A stretch of 64,000 bases of DNA, taken from contig JAFEUB010000797.1 of assembly GCA_024529925.1 (NCBI GenBank), positions 33,733 to 97,732 on the forward strand. The letters are read 5' to 3'. Shown in pieces: positions 1-10,254 of the stretch (position 1 is its first letter; the number at the start of each line of letters is the position of its first letter). The DNA comes from Ophthalmolycus amberensis. Lineage: Eukaryota > Chordata > Actinopteri > Perciformes > Zoarcidae. The position numbers and the translations under genes were made by a program. The notes under the pieces were generated by a model, which did no database searches, was not told the origin of the DNA, and was given only the letters and a program-made list of their open reading frames with translations.

Positions 1-68
1 CCTTCAACCAAAACATAAGAGTGCAATACAATTTGACAGTAAACCTGCTCTCGACATGGAGTCAATTC

Positions 69-345
69 CTACCGGGATAAGTGAACACCGGTAGCAAGGT
101 GGAAGTCAATTTCCAAGGCTTGAGCTGTACCCCTGCGATTTCGAAGAGACAAGGTGATGAGATAACAGCCTCTTCGAAGTGTTGTTGTACGAAAACAACC
201 TTGACTTTGTCTCCTGCTGTACTGCCCGATCTCCTTGTAACGTCTCCATAGGTCGGCTAACCACTCTTGGAGACACATCAAACCGACGAGCTTCCACCTG
301 AACCCCTTCACCATCTTCCAGCAATTATGCTCAGGGCATCCTAAT
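69..345 (-). pseudogene. Tc1-like transposase N-terminal fragment, decayed
   Basis: Reading the minus strand, two frames together give the helix-turn-helix DNA-binding part of a Tc1/mariner-type transposase. One frame has EDGEGVQVEARRFDVSPRVVSR. A frame break near 250-260 then moves to the second frame with WRRYKEIGQYSRRQSQG, SLRNRRGTAQAL and DFHLATGVH. The order and wording match the family pattern (gene-silencing HTH, then an arginine-rich linker, then the second HTH). No DDE catalytic part follows: the reading ends at a stop near 69 and the last bases to the window edge show no further similarity I recognise. The family call is by recognition of the motif string; the exact subfamily is not determined. 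It cannot be functional because of the frame break and truncation. Confidence 0.75.
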
Positions 346-905
346 GGGGCCAGCAGTAGCCCAGATACTTTGCTTAATCTCTGGTCTGAGCCATCGAGCA
401 AACCAACAGCTGTGCACCTGCAACACTTACACAAGTATAAAACATAAAATTGTTTGTGCAGATGAGCAGATGGTTGTGTTTATTAAGGGAAAAGTGTGTA
501 TACATGTCCTTAAATTAGTGCTGTAATGATTAATTGATGAAAAATACTTCATACTTAGCATGAAGTGATGTGTCTCGCAAAGCTTGACTTTGCACTGATT
601 TTAGTTATACACAGTACTTGACCTCTCTCGCCCTCCTACTCTGGCTTTCTTTCTCTGAATATTAAAAAGCAGACAGCAATGTGGCCATTAATATTAACAC
701 TCCCCATGCATATATAATAACATTTAGTCATCATGGTTTCAGCACTTCCTCTGAAAGGATACCGGGATGATGAACAGTGTAACTATTTCCTACTCACTAG
801 GTAGTTGCCATATTGTGAAGCAAAGGTTTCTACACCGACAGTTTCATTAGCATCCTCAGTGAAATGGTGGTAATTATTAAGTGTAACCTGAAACCTTTAC
901 TTTTG

Positions 906-922
906 TCTCTCTCTCTCTCTCT
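906..922. repeat. (TC)n microsatellite
   Basis: Uninterrupted CT repeat of about 8 units. Confidence 0.9.
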
Positions 923-1464
923 ATCGCTCAGTCTCGCTCTCCACCTGCCGTGCTTTTCAAAGAGTCCTGTAGTTAAATAATTGAAGTGGCGGGTGCATCG
1001 AGTCGCAGTTAAAATAGAGCCGACGTTTGCAGTGGAGCACTTGATAGTTGACCTCTTCAACCTTCCAGATTCAAGTCGAGATAAATCCTCTGCACTGCTC
1101 TGACACGCTGATGCCACCACGGAGTCATTAATATTGCTACCAGCAATTTATGTCATAGCAGGTTGCCTGGTATGCATTTGAGTGGGAGACAATGACATGT
1201 TGAATTTGTTACTTTTTCTTCCTGAGCACTTGTCACATTGGAGATAAAGTTTCAATAGTTTTTTTGCTGGCAAATTTTCCAACTTTGCCCTGAGTCTTAC
1301 TGCCTTGTTTCAACCACTGGAGAGAAATGCAGTCGAACAACTGAAGTGAAGCACTGTTACAATCAAGTGTACAGAGCCAGAAATGGCTGTTGAGTAGAAA
1401 AGTAGAAAAGAGCAGAGATCTACTTGGCCTCTGCTGGCTGGTCTGTCTGGACATTTAACTACTC

Positions 1465-1492
1465 CACACACACACACACACACACTCTCTCT
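1465..1492. repeat. (CA)n-(TC)n compound microsatellite
   Basis: About ten CA units (1465-1485) run directly into CT units. Confidence 0.9.
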
Positions 1493-2102
1493 ATAGCTAC
1501 TGTTATGTAAAACAGTTTGAACATGTGACGAGCTAAGGGGAAGTAAAGAGGATACTATCTCATAATGGATACATAGACAATTCATTATTGTGGCTGAAAT
1601 CAGCCGTGACAGTGTGTACTGGTGTCAGCCAATAGTTGGTTTGAAGGAGACTATGATACAGGTATAGTCCAACAACAATTCTACAAAACAGACCAGCAGT
1701 AGTTAACCTATGGAGTTGGAATATTCTCATGTCAGATTATTTTCAGATTTTTTTTTTGGCATGGCTTCATCCTGGGGCAAAGGCTTTAAACTAGGGCGTT
1801 AAAGATCGAACCAAACTTACTGCTCTGGCCCTGATTGCACCTCTTGGAGGAGGGGTACAGCATTTTAAGCCAATTTGTTGTGATTTTCTTTTACTTCATG
1901 TTTTAACTCAGTTGCAAAGCAATAAGAGCTAAAGCTTCTCTCACTGGCTAAAATTGTATTTTGGCCTCAGTGGCAGAACTCTTTTAGATAGACATCTCTG
2001 GTTTGCTGACTGCCTGGAATTGGATTTGTTGCATGAGCAGGCAGAAAACAACCAAGCGACTGCTGGCAATCTGCTGGTTTGGTTACCACATGCACAGATG
2101 CA

Positions 2103-2103
<1 letters not shown>

Positions 2104-2133
<30 letters not shown>
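2104..2133. repeat. (AC)n microsatellite
   Basis: About 15 uninterrupted AC units. Confidence 0.95.
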
Positions 2134-2135
<2 letters not shown>

Positions 2136-2467
2136 AGCAGAATAACCCTTGACTGATTTCAGTTGTCACAGTGAAAGCTGTCAACACAGGTCACAACTTC
2201 ACAACCTAACCAGCGGGAAAGTGTTGGTGGAATGTGTATGTGTGCATGTGTGTGGTTGTATTTGTGAGTCTGTTGTGGTCAGTGATTTTGTTACACTCCA
2301 GTTGTGGAGGGAATTTTACTGCTGATATGCTCATTGCAGCCCAGGGCAAGACAAGTGAATGTGTGCGTCTGTGTGTGTGAGTAATTGGTGCTGAGAGAAA
2401 GCGACATTTGGGTAGGCAGGAAGTGACCTGTATCTCAGACATGAAGCGACACAAATAGTGACCACAA

Positions 2468-2488
2468 ACACACACACACACACACACA
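2468..2488. repeat. (CA)n microsatellite
   Basis: About 10 CA units. Confidence 0.9.
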
Positions 2489-3823
2489 AATATAAACACA
2501 CTATGCTGGGTTCTCGTCCAACAACTTGTTTCGTAGTGACTCCATGCTTGGATGAACCGCAGTAGAATGTGGGAAAAATACGGCAAGAAGAAAGAAAGAG
2601 AGGCCTCTTGTTGGCCGCAGGCGCAGCTCCATGAAAAAGGTAAACAGGAAGATCAGTAAGATTAAAGTGAAAAACAAAGGCGAACATTAAATAAAAGCAT
2701 ATGTAAGAGAAAAAGAACATAAAAAATGAATTGAAAACAGGGCAATCAGTAAATGTAATATGTGTTTGTATTGGAGTTTTAGCATTATGGGTTCAGCTGT
2801 TGTGTGCACATACTGTTTTACTCTAGTCGTACTAGGAGTCACCAGGCCTTAAGGCTTAGGCACTAAGGCCTTAGTCTGGACATGAGCTGTAAGCAGTTCG
2901 ATCAAAGAGTGATTTTTTTCATTTCAGCTTCTTTCATTTGAAGGACTTTGAGAGGCCTGAGAACCCCCCAAAAAAGCAAAAAAAAACCTGAACAAAATAA
3001 CAGTCAGTGTTTTGAGTGACACATATTTTCAATCAGCTGTTGGTCTAACAAAACACAGAATATTCTTATGACTAGGGGCCAATCATCAGCAAGGAGCAGT
3101 GTGCAGTCTGTGCGACCGCATGCAGAGGTGTTTCAAATTGTAAGAAGCATCGTACCTGCAGACTGCTGAATAACCATGCCGTTGTGCTTTTAAGGATCTC
3201 TATGTGCGTGTAATGGAATACAACAATATATTACAAAAAAATACTAAAATATGTAAATGTATCTTTAAAAAATGATAATGGCTAATATTTACTGAAAAAG
3301 TTACTTTCCCAGAAAGTATAACCAGTCTCCGGCAGCACTTAAAATTAGTGCTGATTTTGGTTTTCAAAACCGGTTGAGTCTGCACAGGAGGTGTTCAGCA
3401 TAGTATTAAATGTAGATTTTTGTATTTTGGCAGTGCCCAGAGCTCAACACACAATTGCTGAAGTCAAAAGGGAGAAAATAGTGTCAACAGTAAATAAGTT
3501 AAAATATTCTTCAGGCTGCGCTTATGTGTGAGTGAGACGGCTGGATAGATTAAAAGAAAAGCATGTTATATGAGACGTGCAAGAGCTGTATGACAAAAAA
3601 ACACAGCTGACACGCTTTCCGTGTTGAAAAGTGGTTCATGTGGACAAGAATGAGTAGGACAAAACAAATCATCCACGTCCTTGTTGAGCCATCCGTCACC
3701 TTTAGGTGGTTTTGATGGATCCTCTATTGGTGCTGTCAGCACTGTCTTCTGGACTGTCTGCTTTATGAAACACCAGGCGAGAGAGTGAAGGAGAAATGCT
3801 GCGTGCCTTTGCCTAATGCTACC

Positions 3824-3824
<1 letters not shown>

Positions 3825-3857
<33 letters not shown>
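3825..3857. repeat. (TG)n microsatellite
   Basis: About 16 uninterrupted TG units. Confidence 0.95.
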
Positions 3858-3860
<3 letters not shown>

Positions 3861-4651
3861 GATCAATGAGCTAGACGTCCATGCAGTCAGCCTTGTTAAT
3901 GTGTCTGACTGGGGATGACCCTTAAGGCGTGAGGAAGGACAGATGCATTCAGGAGACACACACAGACAGAGAGACAGAGTGGCTTCATCCTTTCAGAACA
4001 GCATTTTTCAGACTTCAAACCAAAATTGGTGTCCCAACTGGCAAATACCTGACATGAAACAGTCATTTTCATGTTATCAAATACTCTAATGTGCCAACTG
4101 TACAGACAATTAAGAGTGCTGATCAAACACCAACTCTTGATGCGTCTGAACAATGATACATAATTGTGTCTTCAATCAAATAGTCACATTCAGCTTTGTA
4201 CTAAACAGAATTATAAAGACGGTCTGGAACTATTTCCGGCCTGCAGCGTTCCAGTTTTCACTTTTAAAATGTGTTTTCAAACACTGAGTACACTCTGACA
4301 GAGTGCTATCAGTGATCCTGTTCATTTATTCAGAGTGTCACACCCAAAGGCCTTCTGAGTGCATTCTGGCCAAGGAGAAGATGCAGCAAAGAGTTCAATT
4401 TTCACCGTGATGAATTATATTAAGGTAATCAGATAAACTTGCTGGCAGGAGAGCTGCCACTCTGCAGCACTGAACATACTACACCTTTCAGAAGTGTACA
4501 CAGCAGTGGGAGGGAATGTCAACTTCCAACATGTAGCTGACAGCAAGTTATAAACACTTTTCATCTTCTTTTAGGCACCTTCTAACTTTTACTCAGAGCT
4601 GCAGATTAAACATCCACCAAAAGAATGAAACAAAAAAAAACTGATAATGAA

Positions 4652-4765
4652 ATACGCCTGACATTTTGAGAAATATATCTACCACTCGCATGTCTGTGTA
4701 ATAAATATGATGCTAAAGCCAGGGGAGGTTAAGTTAGCTTAGCATAAAAAACGACTGAATAATGA
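4652..4765. repeat. Fragment of a dispersed teleost repeat
   Basis: The words GACATTTTGAGAAATAT, CATGTCTGTGTAATAAATATGA and GGTTAAGTTAGCTTAGCATAAA occur in the order known from a very common dispersed fish repeat of the 'TTAGCTTAGCATAAAGACTGG' type. The copy is diverged and partial. Family recognition is from memory of the consensus wording, so the class is left open. Confidence 0.45.
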
Positions 4766-4769
4766 TATC

Positions 4770-5300
4770 TTACTTGTTTCAGCCGCAAAAAGACAGAGAT
4801 GTAAAAACAACACGTTTTGAGAAATGGCCCAGTTTCAAAAGGTTAAATGATGATAATGCCATTGGTTTGATAACTACATGCACACAGATTTGGCACTGAA
4901 GAAGCTAATACTACTTACAGGGGTTGTTGAGCCATAAATCCAGAAATGTCTCAATGTCAACCAACTCTGTCTGGAGCTGGCTGCGTTTCCTAAATCCATC
5001 TGTGTTATAGCTCCTCCAGCTCTGATTGGTAACTGACAGGACACAATGAGAGCTGGATGTGACTCCTGGCGGACTGGCTGGCTGAGTGTCCAAAGCTGCT
5101 CTAAAGGGGATTGTTCAAATGTAACAAGGGGATGATGTCTGGGGAAGCATTGTTTAGCTCTTTTTTATTTTCTTCAAACGAGAAGCATACTGTCTATAAT
5201 CTGTGTTAATGCTGTGATCCAGTTGAGTTTATTTACGTGAATATTATATATATTTTCTAATTTAGTGATTCAGCATGACAACACATTGTTTTATTTTTGA
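4770..5300. other. Non-coding stretch, nothing recognised
   Basis: No coding, RNA or repeat signal that I can support; A+T-rich unique-looking sequence. Confidence 0.5.
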
Positions 5301-5309
5301 TACAGTTCA

Positions 5310-5497
5310 GAGGATAATTCAAACAAATCTATTTTTATATGTGTCGCATAACATATTTGTGTTTAGATTTTATACACTACTTATATATTCTGACGGCATC
5401 CAGTGTGGGCAGCAAAGTAAGAATTTCATTGTACAGGGAAACGTGTTTCTTTACTGCACATATGACAATAAAGCTTTGAATTGAATTGAATTGAATT
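5310..5497 (+). mobile_element. 3' end of an L2/CR1-like LINE with (TTGAA)n tail
   Basis: The sequence ends with AAGAATTTCATTGTACAGGG, then TGCACATATGACAATAAAG and a (TTGAA)4 tail at 5475-5497. This wording and a short tandem tail instead of poly(A) are typical of 3' ends of L2/CR1-related LINEs in fish. The 5' limit is approximate. No reverse transcriptase remains; 5' truncation is normal for these elements. Confidence 0.65.
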
Positions 5498-5789
5498 TGG
5501 GTGGGAGTTACTTTATCATCTAATGAAACCGATTCCCACACTTTTCTCTTAGATCCATACAACCTGTTACACTGAAAAGCAGCACAAGATGTACGTCACC
5601 ATAAACTGAACTCAACGATGTGGAGGAAATTATACATCTGTGGGAAAAAAAAGTGGCACGACCACAATTCATTAAATGCTTCCATCAAAGCCACTGTCAG
5701 AACAACAGAGTCAACTTTTGTCACAATATGTCAGGTTGTCATAATGTGCCATAACAGGAATGCCAGGTTTTAAAATTACATTGACAAGG

Positions 5790-6070
5790 TTAAGGCAACC
5801 TCTCAAAAATCATCAGTCCTCAATATCAGCTGCACTTTTGATGATGGCCCACCGGCAGTAAAAGAGATGAAATAGCTTTAACTGTTAAATAGCAGAACTT
5901 GCTGATATTGAAAGGGCAACCTCCCAGCGGTGCAAAAAAAATCAACTGTGATAGTGAGAATGTTGACAACAGCCCACTGTTGATAGAGGTTTGACAGCAG
6001 AGCTTCAGTCATCTTCTAGAACTCTCTACACTGGCAGGGTTAGGGCAACTTCTCAGCAATGCAAATTTTT
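5790..6070. repeat. Three decayed tandem units of about 125 bp
   Basis: The phrase GGCAACCTCTCA / GGCAACCTCCCAGCGGTGC / GGCAACTTCTCAGCAATGC recurs at 5794, 5915 and 6044, spaced 121 and 129 bp. Other words recur between them in the same order (GGCCCACCGGCAGTAAAAGAG versus AGCCCACTGTTGATAGAGG; GCAGAACTTGCTGAT versus GCAGAGCTTCAGTCAT). This suggests an old tandem array of about 125-bp units, now strongly diverged. Confidence 0.5.
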
Positions 6071-6455
6071 CTTTTATTTTCTTTTTAATTCAACTGAAGT
6101 TAAATATAAAGTACATTTGTCTCACTTTAAAAACCGACACCGGTTATTTTTGTAGTGCTGGGCCGCAACATCCTCACGAGTCTACTTCCAGGGTTTCTGC
6201 CAGTGTATTGCACCGGCAATCCTAAATTGACTCCCCGCCGTGCCGAAGCATCTGGGATTGTTTTAAAAGTGAATTTTCAAGATGTTTCTAAACTAAAATG
6301 TGTAATACAAGCAGTGAAGTCCTTTAAAGAATAGCACGTAGGTTGTGTGTGTAGCGTTAGCGAGTGTGCAGACGAGAGAAAGAGAGAGAGACTAAACAGA
6401 ATAAAAATGGACTGAATATCTGCACTGTGTCGGAGATAGGAAAAAGAGATGTATC

Positions 6456-6836
6456 CTGACTAAATACAGGCTCAGTGACCACCAACCAGCAGTAGAAACA
6501 GGAAGTCTCTGACAGGTATGGCTACCCAGAGACCAGCGGGTATGTGGTCCCTACTCGACAGGGGAGGTAGAGACAGAGATGCACTTCCTCCTCCACTGTC
6601 AGAAGTTCTCTGCACTAAGAGATGTTTAGGGAAATAACAAAGAAAATATCAAACATTCTCATGTTAACACCAGAGGAGAAACTGGCAGTTCTTCTAGGTG
6701 AAGGGACAGCAGCTCCTCTGCCAGTTAAACATGTATCTGCCTGCCACAGCCTGAGGGATGCAAAATCACTTAAAGATCCACAAATTGACTGTGTTAAAGT
6801 GTATTAAATTGTAGTGTACTGTATTGTATTGTATTG
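6456..6836 (+). pseudogene. LINE ORF2 C-terminal fragment with (GTATT)n tail
   Basis: In the + strand, LTKYRLSDHQPAVETG, then after a stop WLPRDQRVCG, then GEVETEMHFLLHCQKFSALRD and, in a second frame, TPEEKLAVLLGEG are readable. This is the end of a LINE reverse transcriptase ORF, which carries a Cys/His finger (C, then H-x3/4-C) after the RT domain. At least one in-frame stop and one frame change are present. The copy ends in a (GTATT)3 tail at 6821-6836, in keeping with a LINE that primes on a short tandem tail. The RT domain itself is absent, so this is a 5'-truncated dead copy. The clade is not determined. Confidence 0.7.
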
Positions 6837-6839
6837 GAC

Positions 6840-7380
6840 TGCATCAGTATAACCTTCATATGACACCTGTGTATTTAATAAGTAATATGTGTAATATTCC
6901 GTAAACTGCGTTTTTTTCTCAGAAGAGGACGTCTGCTCTCACTCTGTACCGACCTATTGACCAACTTGCGGTACTTCCCCTCCTACCTTTGTACTGTACA
7001 TGCAGTTCATGAGCTGAGTCATGATTCGTGAAAGCAAATAGCCCATGAACTGACAGCATGAAAACAGGCAATAAAGCAGGCCAGTTATCTTCACCCCATA
7101 ATAGACCCTTGTGAAAAGAAAGATGGAAGAGAGTGAAAGAAAGAGCGAGTGGGATGGAGAAAGAGATCGAGTCATAGAGGTATGACAGGGTGCTTCTGAA
7201 AGATATGAGAAAGGTAGATACAGTAGATTGTGAGCAAAAAAGATGCAAGCAGACAGAATGTGTGTCACATAAAGCTATGTTATTTGTATCTTCAGCTACA
7301 TAGTGGTCGAAAACACTTACTTTCCCTCCCTTTAATGAAAAAATGTCACGCTACTTTAAAATCAAATGTTTAGCATCTAG
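6840..7380. other. Non-coding stretch, nothing recognised
   Basis: No supported feature; purine-rich patches around 7100-7210. Confidence 0.5.
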
Positions 7381-7850
7381 CCCGCCCCTCCCATCCCGCC
7401 AGTCAACGGTCAGTCGTCAAAAGGCAGGTGCTCTTAAAACAAGAGAGAAACAAAAAAGAGAAAAGGGACTTTATGGCCAGGTGTTTGACAAAAGATACTG
7501 AAGTGGAAGATGCAGCTGCAACAAGTACTACAGCCCCACGTGCAACGGGGGTGGAGGGTATTAATCGAGAGCATTGTGAGCATCCATTTAGCTCGCTTAA
7601 AAATCTGTCAAACACAGCCACTAATAGCTACCGCCTAGCCTTAACTTTAGCGTCCAGTCATTAGTTTGTAAAAAAGCCGAACACAACGCGTCCTCCCACA
7701 GAAGAAGCTGTCAGAGTGCGGAGGTTGAAGTTGCTGCGTCAGCGAGGAGAGACCCGGCTCGCTGATGAGAGCGGGGCGGGAGATGCTAGCTGGGCCGGAG
7801 AGGAGAGGGAGGGTGACACAGCGAGTCAGAGCAGCAGGTGATGCAAGCAC
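7380..7850. other. GC-richer island of unknown nature
   Basis: This block is richer in G+C and CpG than its surroundings (CCCGCCCCTCCCATCCCGCC near 7381; GGGCGGGAGATGC near 7774). A + strand frame of 78 codons (7428-7664) crosses it but I recognise no domain. It may be an old element fragment or a small CpG-rich regulatory patch; sequence alone does not decide. Confidence 0.3.
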
Positions 7851-8212
7851 AGGCAAAATAGCATCAGACTAATTGTAGTGATTCTGGGTTATGAACGGAC
7901 AACCAGATATATTACATGGGTTTGATGTTTGCGACCTGTGTGCGGGAATGCGGGAATGAAAAAGAAATACAACCCGTCCCTTAAACGGCCACATGAGCTA
8001 CACATAAGTACAGATGAACATGTGGACAATTTGTTATCTTAAAGTTCATAAATGTCCTGCTAAACGTCTGTCACATGCAACTCTTCACTCTTTTGTATTT
8101 GTCGGTTTTCTCTACAAACAGACACAGCAGGCGCTCAAAGGGCACAACGTTGCCTTGCAGCTACAGCAGTACAGGTCAGCTAACCTGAAATAACAAAGTG
8201 GATAATATTGTT

Positions 8213-8227
8213 GGGGGGGGGGGGGGG
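8213..8227. repeat. (G)15 tract
   Basis: Uninterrupted run of 15 G. Confidence 0.95.
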
Positions 8228-9157
8228 CAGTAGAAAAAAGCACAGATGATTTTGCCAGGTTGTTCAAAAGCTACGTAATAATGGTGACTATTTCAAGGCA
8301 TTTTCCCCAATTATATATAAGCCTATCAAATACCTTCGACCTGTCCAGTACAGCATTGAGCACCATTACATATTCCATGTCTACAAGGTAGAGTGCATAG
8401 TTTAAGGGAAACGTTGACTGTACTGTGATTAAGACAAAAATTTAAGTTAAGCTGGACCAGTGTAAATGCCAAGCAGTGATTATGCTGCGCAATTATGCTC
8501 TGCTTTAGCGTAAACACAATCACTGTAAGATATCACTGATGTCAGGTGAATCCCATGTATCTCGAAAATGTCAACTTGTGTGCAATAAAAAAGAAACAGC
8601 CTTGTTTTTAGCTGGATGAGCTAAAGGCAAATAGAGCTTTGTATATGCCTATGGGCATGAAAGTTTGTCTTAACTCACGGAGGAGAATGTAATCACTCCA
8701 CTCATTTGAAAGCATTAAAATGACCAAAACTCAAATTACAAGATTTGAATTAAACAGCATTGATATGCCAAGTACTCTGCATGCATTGTCAGACACCAGT
8801 CCCACAATAACCTTTACTGTGATCATGGCATGCTTGTGTACTCCATGCATGATACTCCACTAATGTCAGTCTGTGTTTATGGTTGCAGCCTTGCTGGTAT
8901 TTTAGCAACCATTACACTTAATCTCTCATTCATTTGTGTCAATATGTCTCCTGTCTGTCCCTTTCTTTACCTTTCATTTCTCTCACTCCTTTGTCCTGCC
9001 CTTCCTCCCTTCTCTCCATAAAAAAACGTGAACAACTTGTGGCTGGTGGTTAATGTGAGACAACATGTCTTGAGTCGGTATGTGCTTGTCTGCAGTATAC
9101 GTCTCAGTGTGCATGACAGTGAGTCCACCCCAGGGAGAGGTATGGGTCTGTGTGTGT

Positions 9158-9180
9158 CTGTGTGTGTGTGTGTGTGTGTT
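9158..9180. repeat. (GT)n microsatellite
   Basis: About 11 GT units following interrupted TGTGTGTC. Confidence 0.9.
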
Positions 9181-9274
9181 CTATTTTTAGGTACATCTCA
9201 AACAGAATGCATCTTGGGTAAAGGTACGATGTTCAGCCAAGCGAACATGATTCTTAGTGTCAGTTCAATCGCTT

Positions 9275-9890
9275 TTTTCTTTTTCTTCTTCCTTCCCTCT
9301 CCTTTACTATCATCCCTCTTTTCTTATATTCCCTTCTCATTCATCTTTTCATTCCCTGTCCTTCCACTTCTTCTTTTCCTTCGCTCTCTTACTTTGCTGT
9401 TCTGCCAACTGTAACAATCCTAAAAACTTCCATCTTTGACAAAATGTTTGTAAAAACAAATATACGATTAAGTACTTCATTAAGTACTTTCAAGCAAAAC
9501 CATCAAAACGATGAATTAACAAAAAGCTTTCACCAGAACAAGATACCACTAACTGCATTCAATTATACGTGTCTTTTTTTTACTAGCAGAGACTGTAAAT
9601 GCATCCCAGCATCTATTCTTTTTTGGGATTCTATGGATGCTATCTGTCTTTCACTGCAACCCCTCCCTCCTCTCCTCGTTCTCTCTCGCCTGGAGAAGTG
9701 CTTGGTATTCCAGGGATTGTCTGCTCTTCTTTCCTCTCTAGTCCACTCTCCTGCTCTTCTCTTTTTTTCTCACTCATCTTCTCTTCTCTCTCCTCTTGCT
9801 TCTTGATGCACCTTCTTTCTCTCTTCTGCTCTTCTCTTCCACTTCTTTTGCATCCTCTGTTCTCATTTCTCTTCCACATATTTTCTTCCT
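9275..9890. repeat. Pyrimidine-rich (CTT/TCC) low-complexity block
   Basis: Two C+T-dominated segments (about 9275-9400 and 9655-9890) separated by more ordinary sequence. They give the Ser/Leu/Phe-rich frames of the + strand and Glu/Lys/Arg-rich frames of the - strand. Confidence 0.7.
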
Positions 9891-10222
9891 ACTGTTTCTG
9901 TCAGTAACTAAGCGTTGGTCTTTGGTTGTTAGTCTGTCATACAGGCTAACCATGCACAGCACATATAAATATATATATGTACAATAGTATGTGCACTACT
10001 ATGTATCTCCTGCATCTAATGTTATGCTCAATCTGTTTTAAGCATCCCATGCACTTGTATTAATAACAGTAAAGTGGAATTACATCATTAAAAATGTGAC
10101 CAGTACACCAGTACACAAAGTAGCACTGAAAAAGCTGAATATTGTTTTTACAGTAGCTTTTGTATTCATGGTATTTTGTGTATTACAAAATGTTCCTATT
10201 TATCTCATGGTGTTATTGTGCG

Positions 10223-10253
<31 letters not shown>
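10223..10253. repeat. (GT)n microsatellite
   Basis: About 15 uninterrupted GT units. Confidence 0.95.

Positions 10254-10254
<1 letters not shown>

Larger units (their letters stand above)
440..4640. other. Non-coding stretch with CA/GT microsatellites
   Basis: No gene recognised. It holds several dinucleotide tracts (listed separately) and otherwise unique-looking A+T-rich DNA. The open frames here are short and several encode Cys-Val or Thr-His runs, which are translations of (GT)n and (CA)n. Around 2848-2876 there is a small imperfect inverted repeat built on AAGGCCTTA. Confidence 0.6.

Noticed and set aside
9444..9907. Open frames of 120 and 102 codons
   Set aside because: They read through a pyrimidine-rich low-complexity block, overlap each other and match no family.
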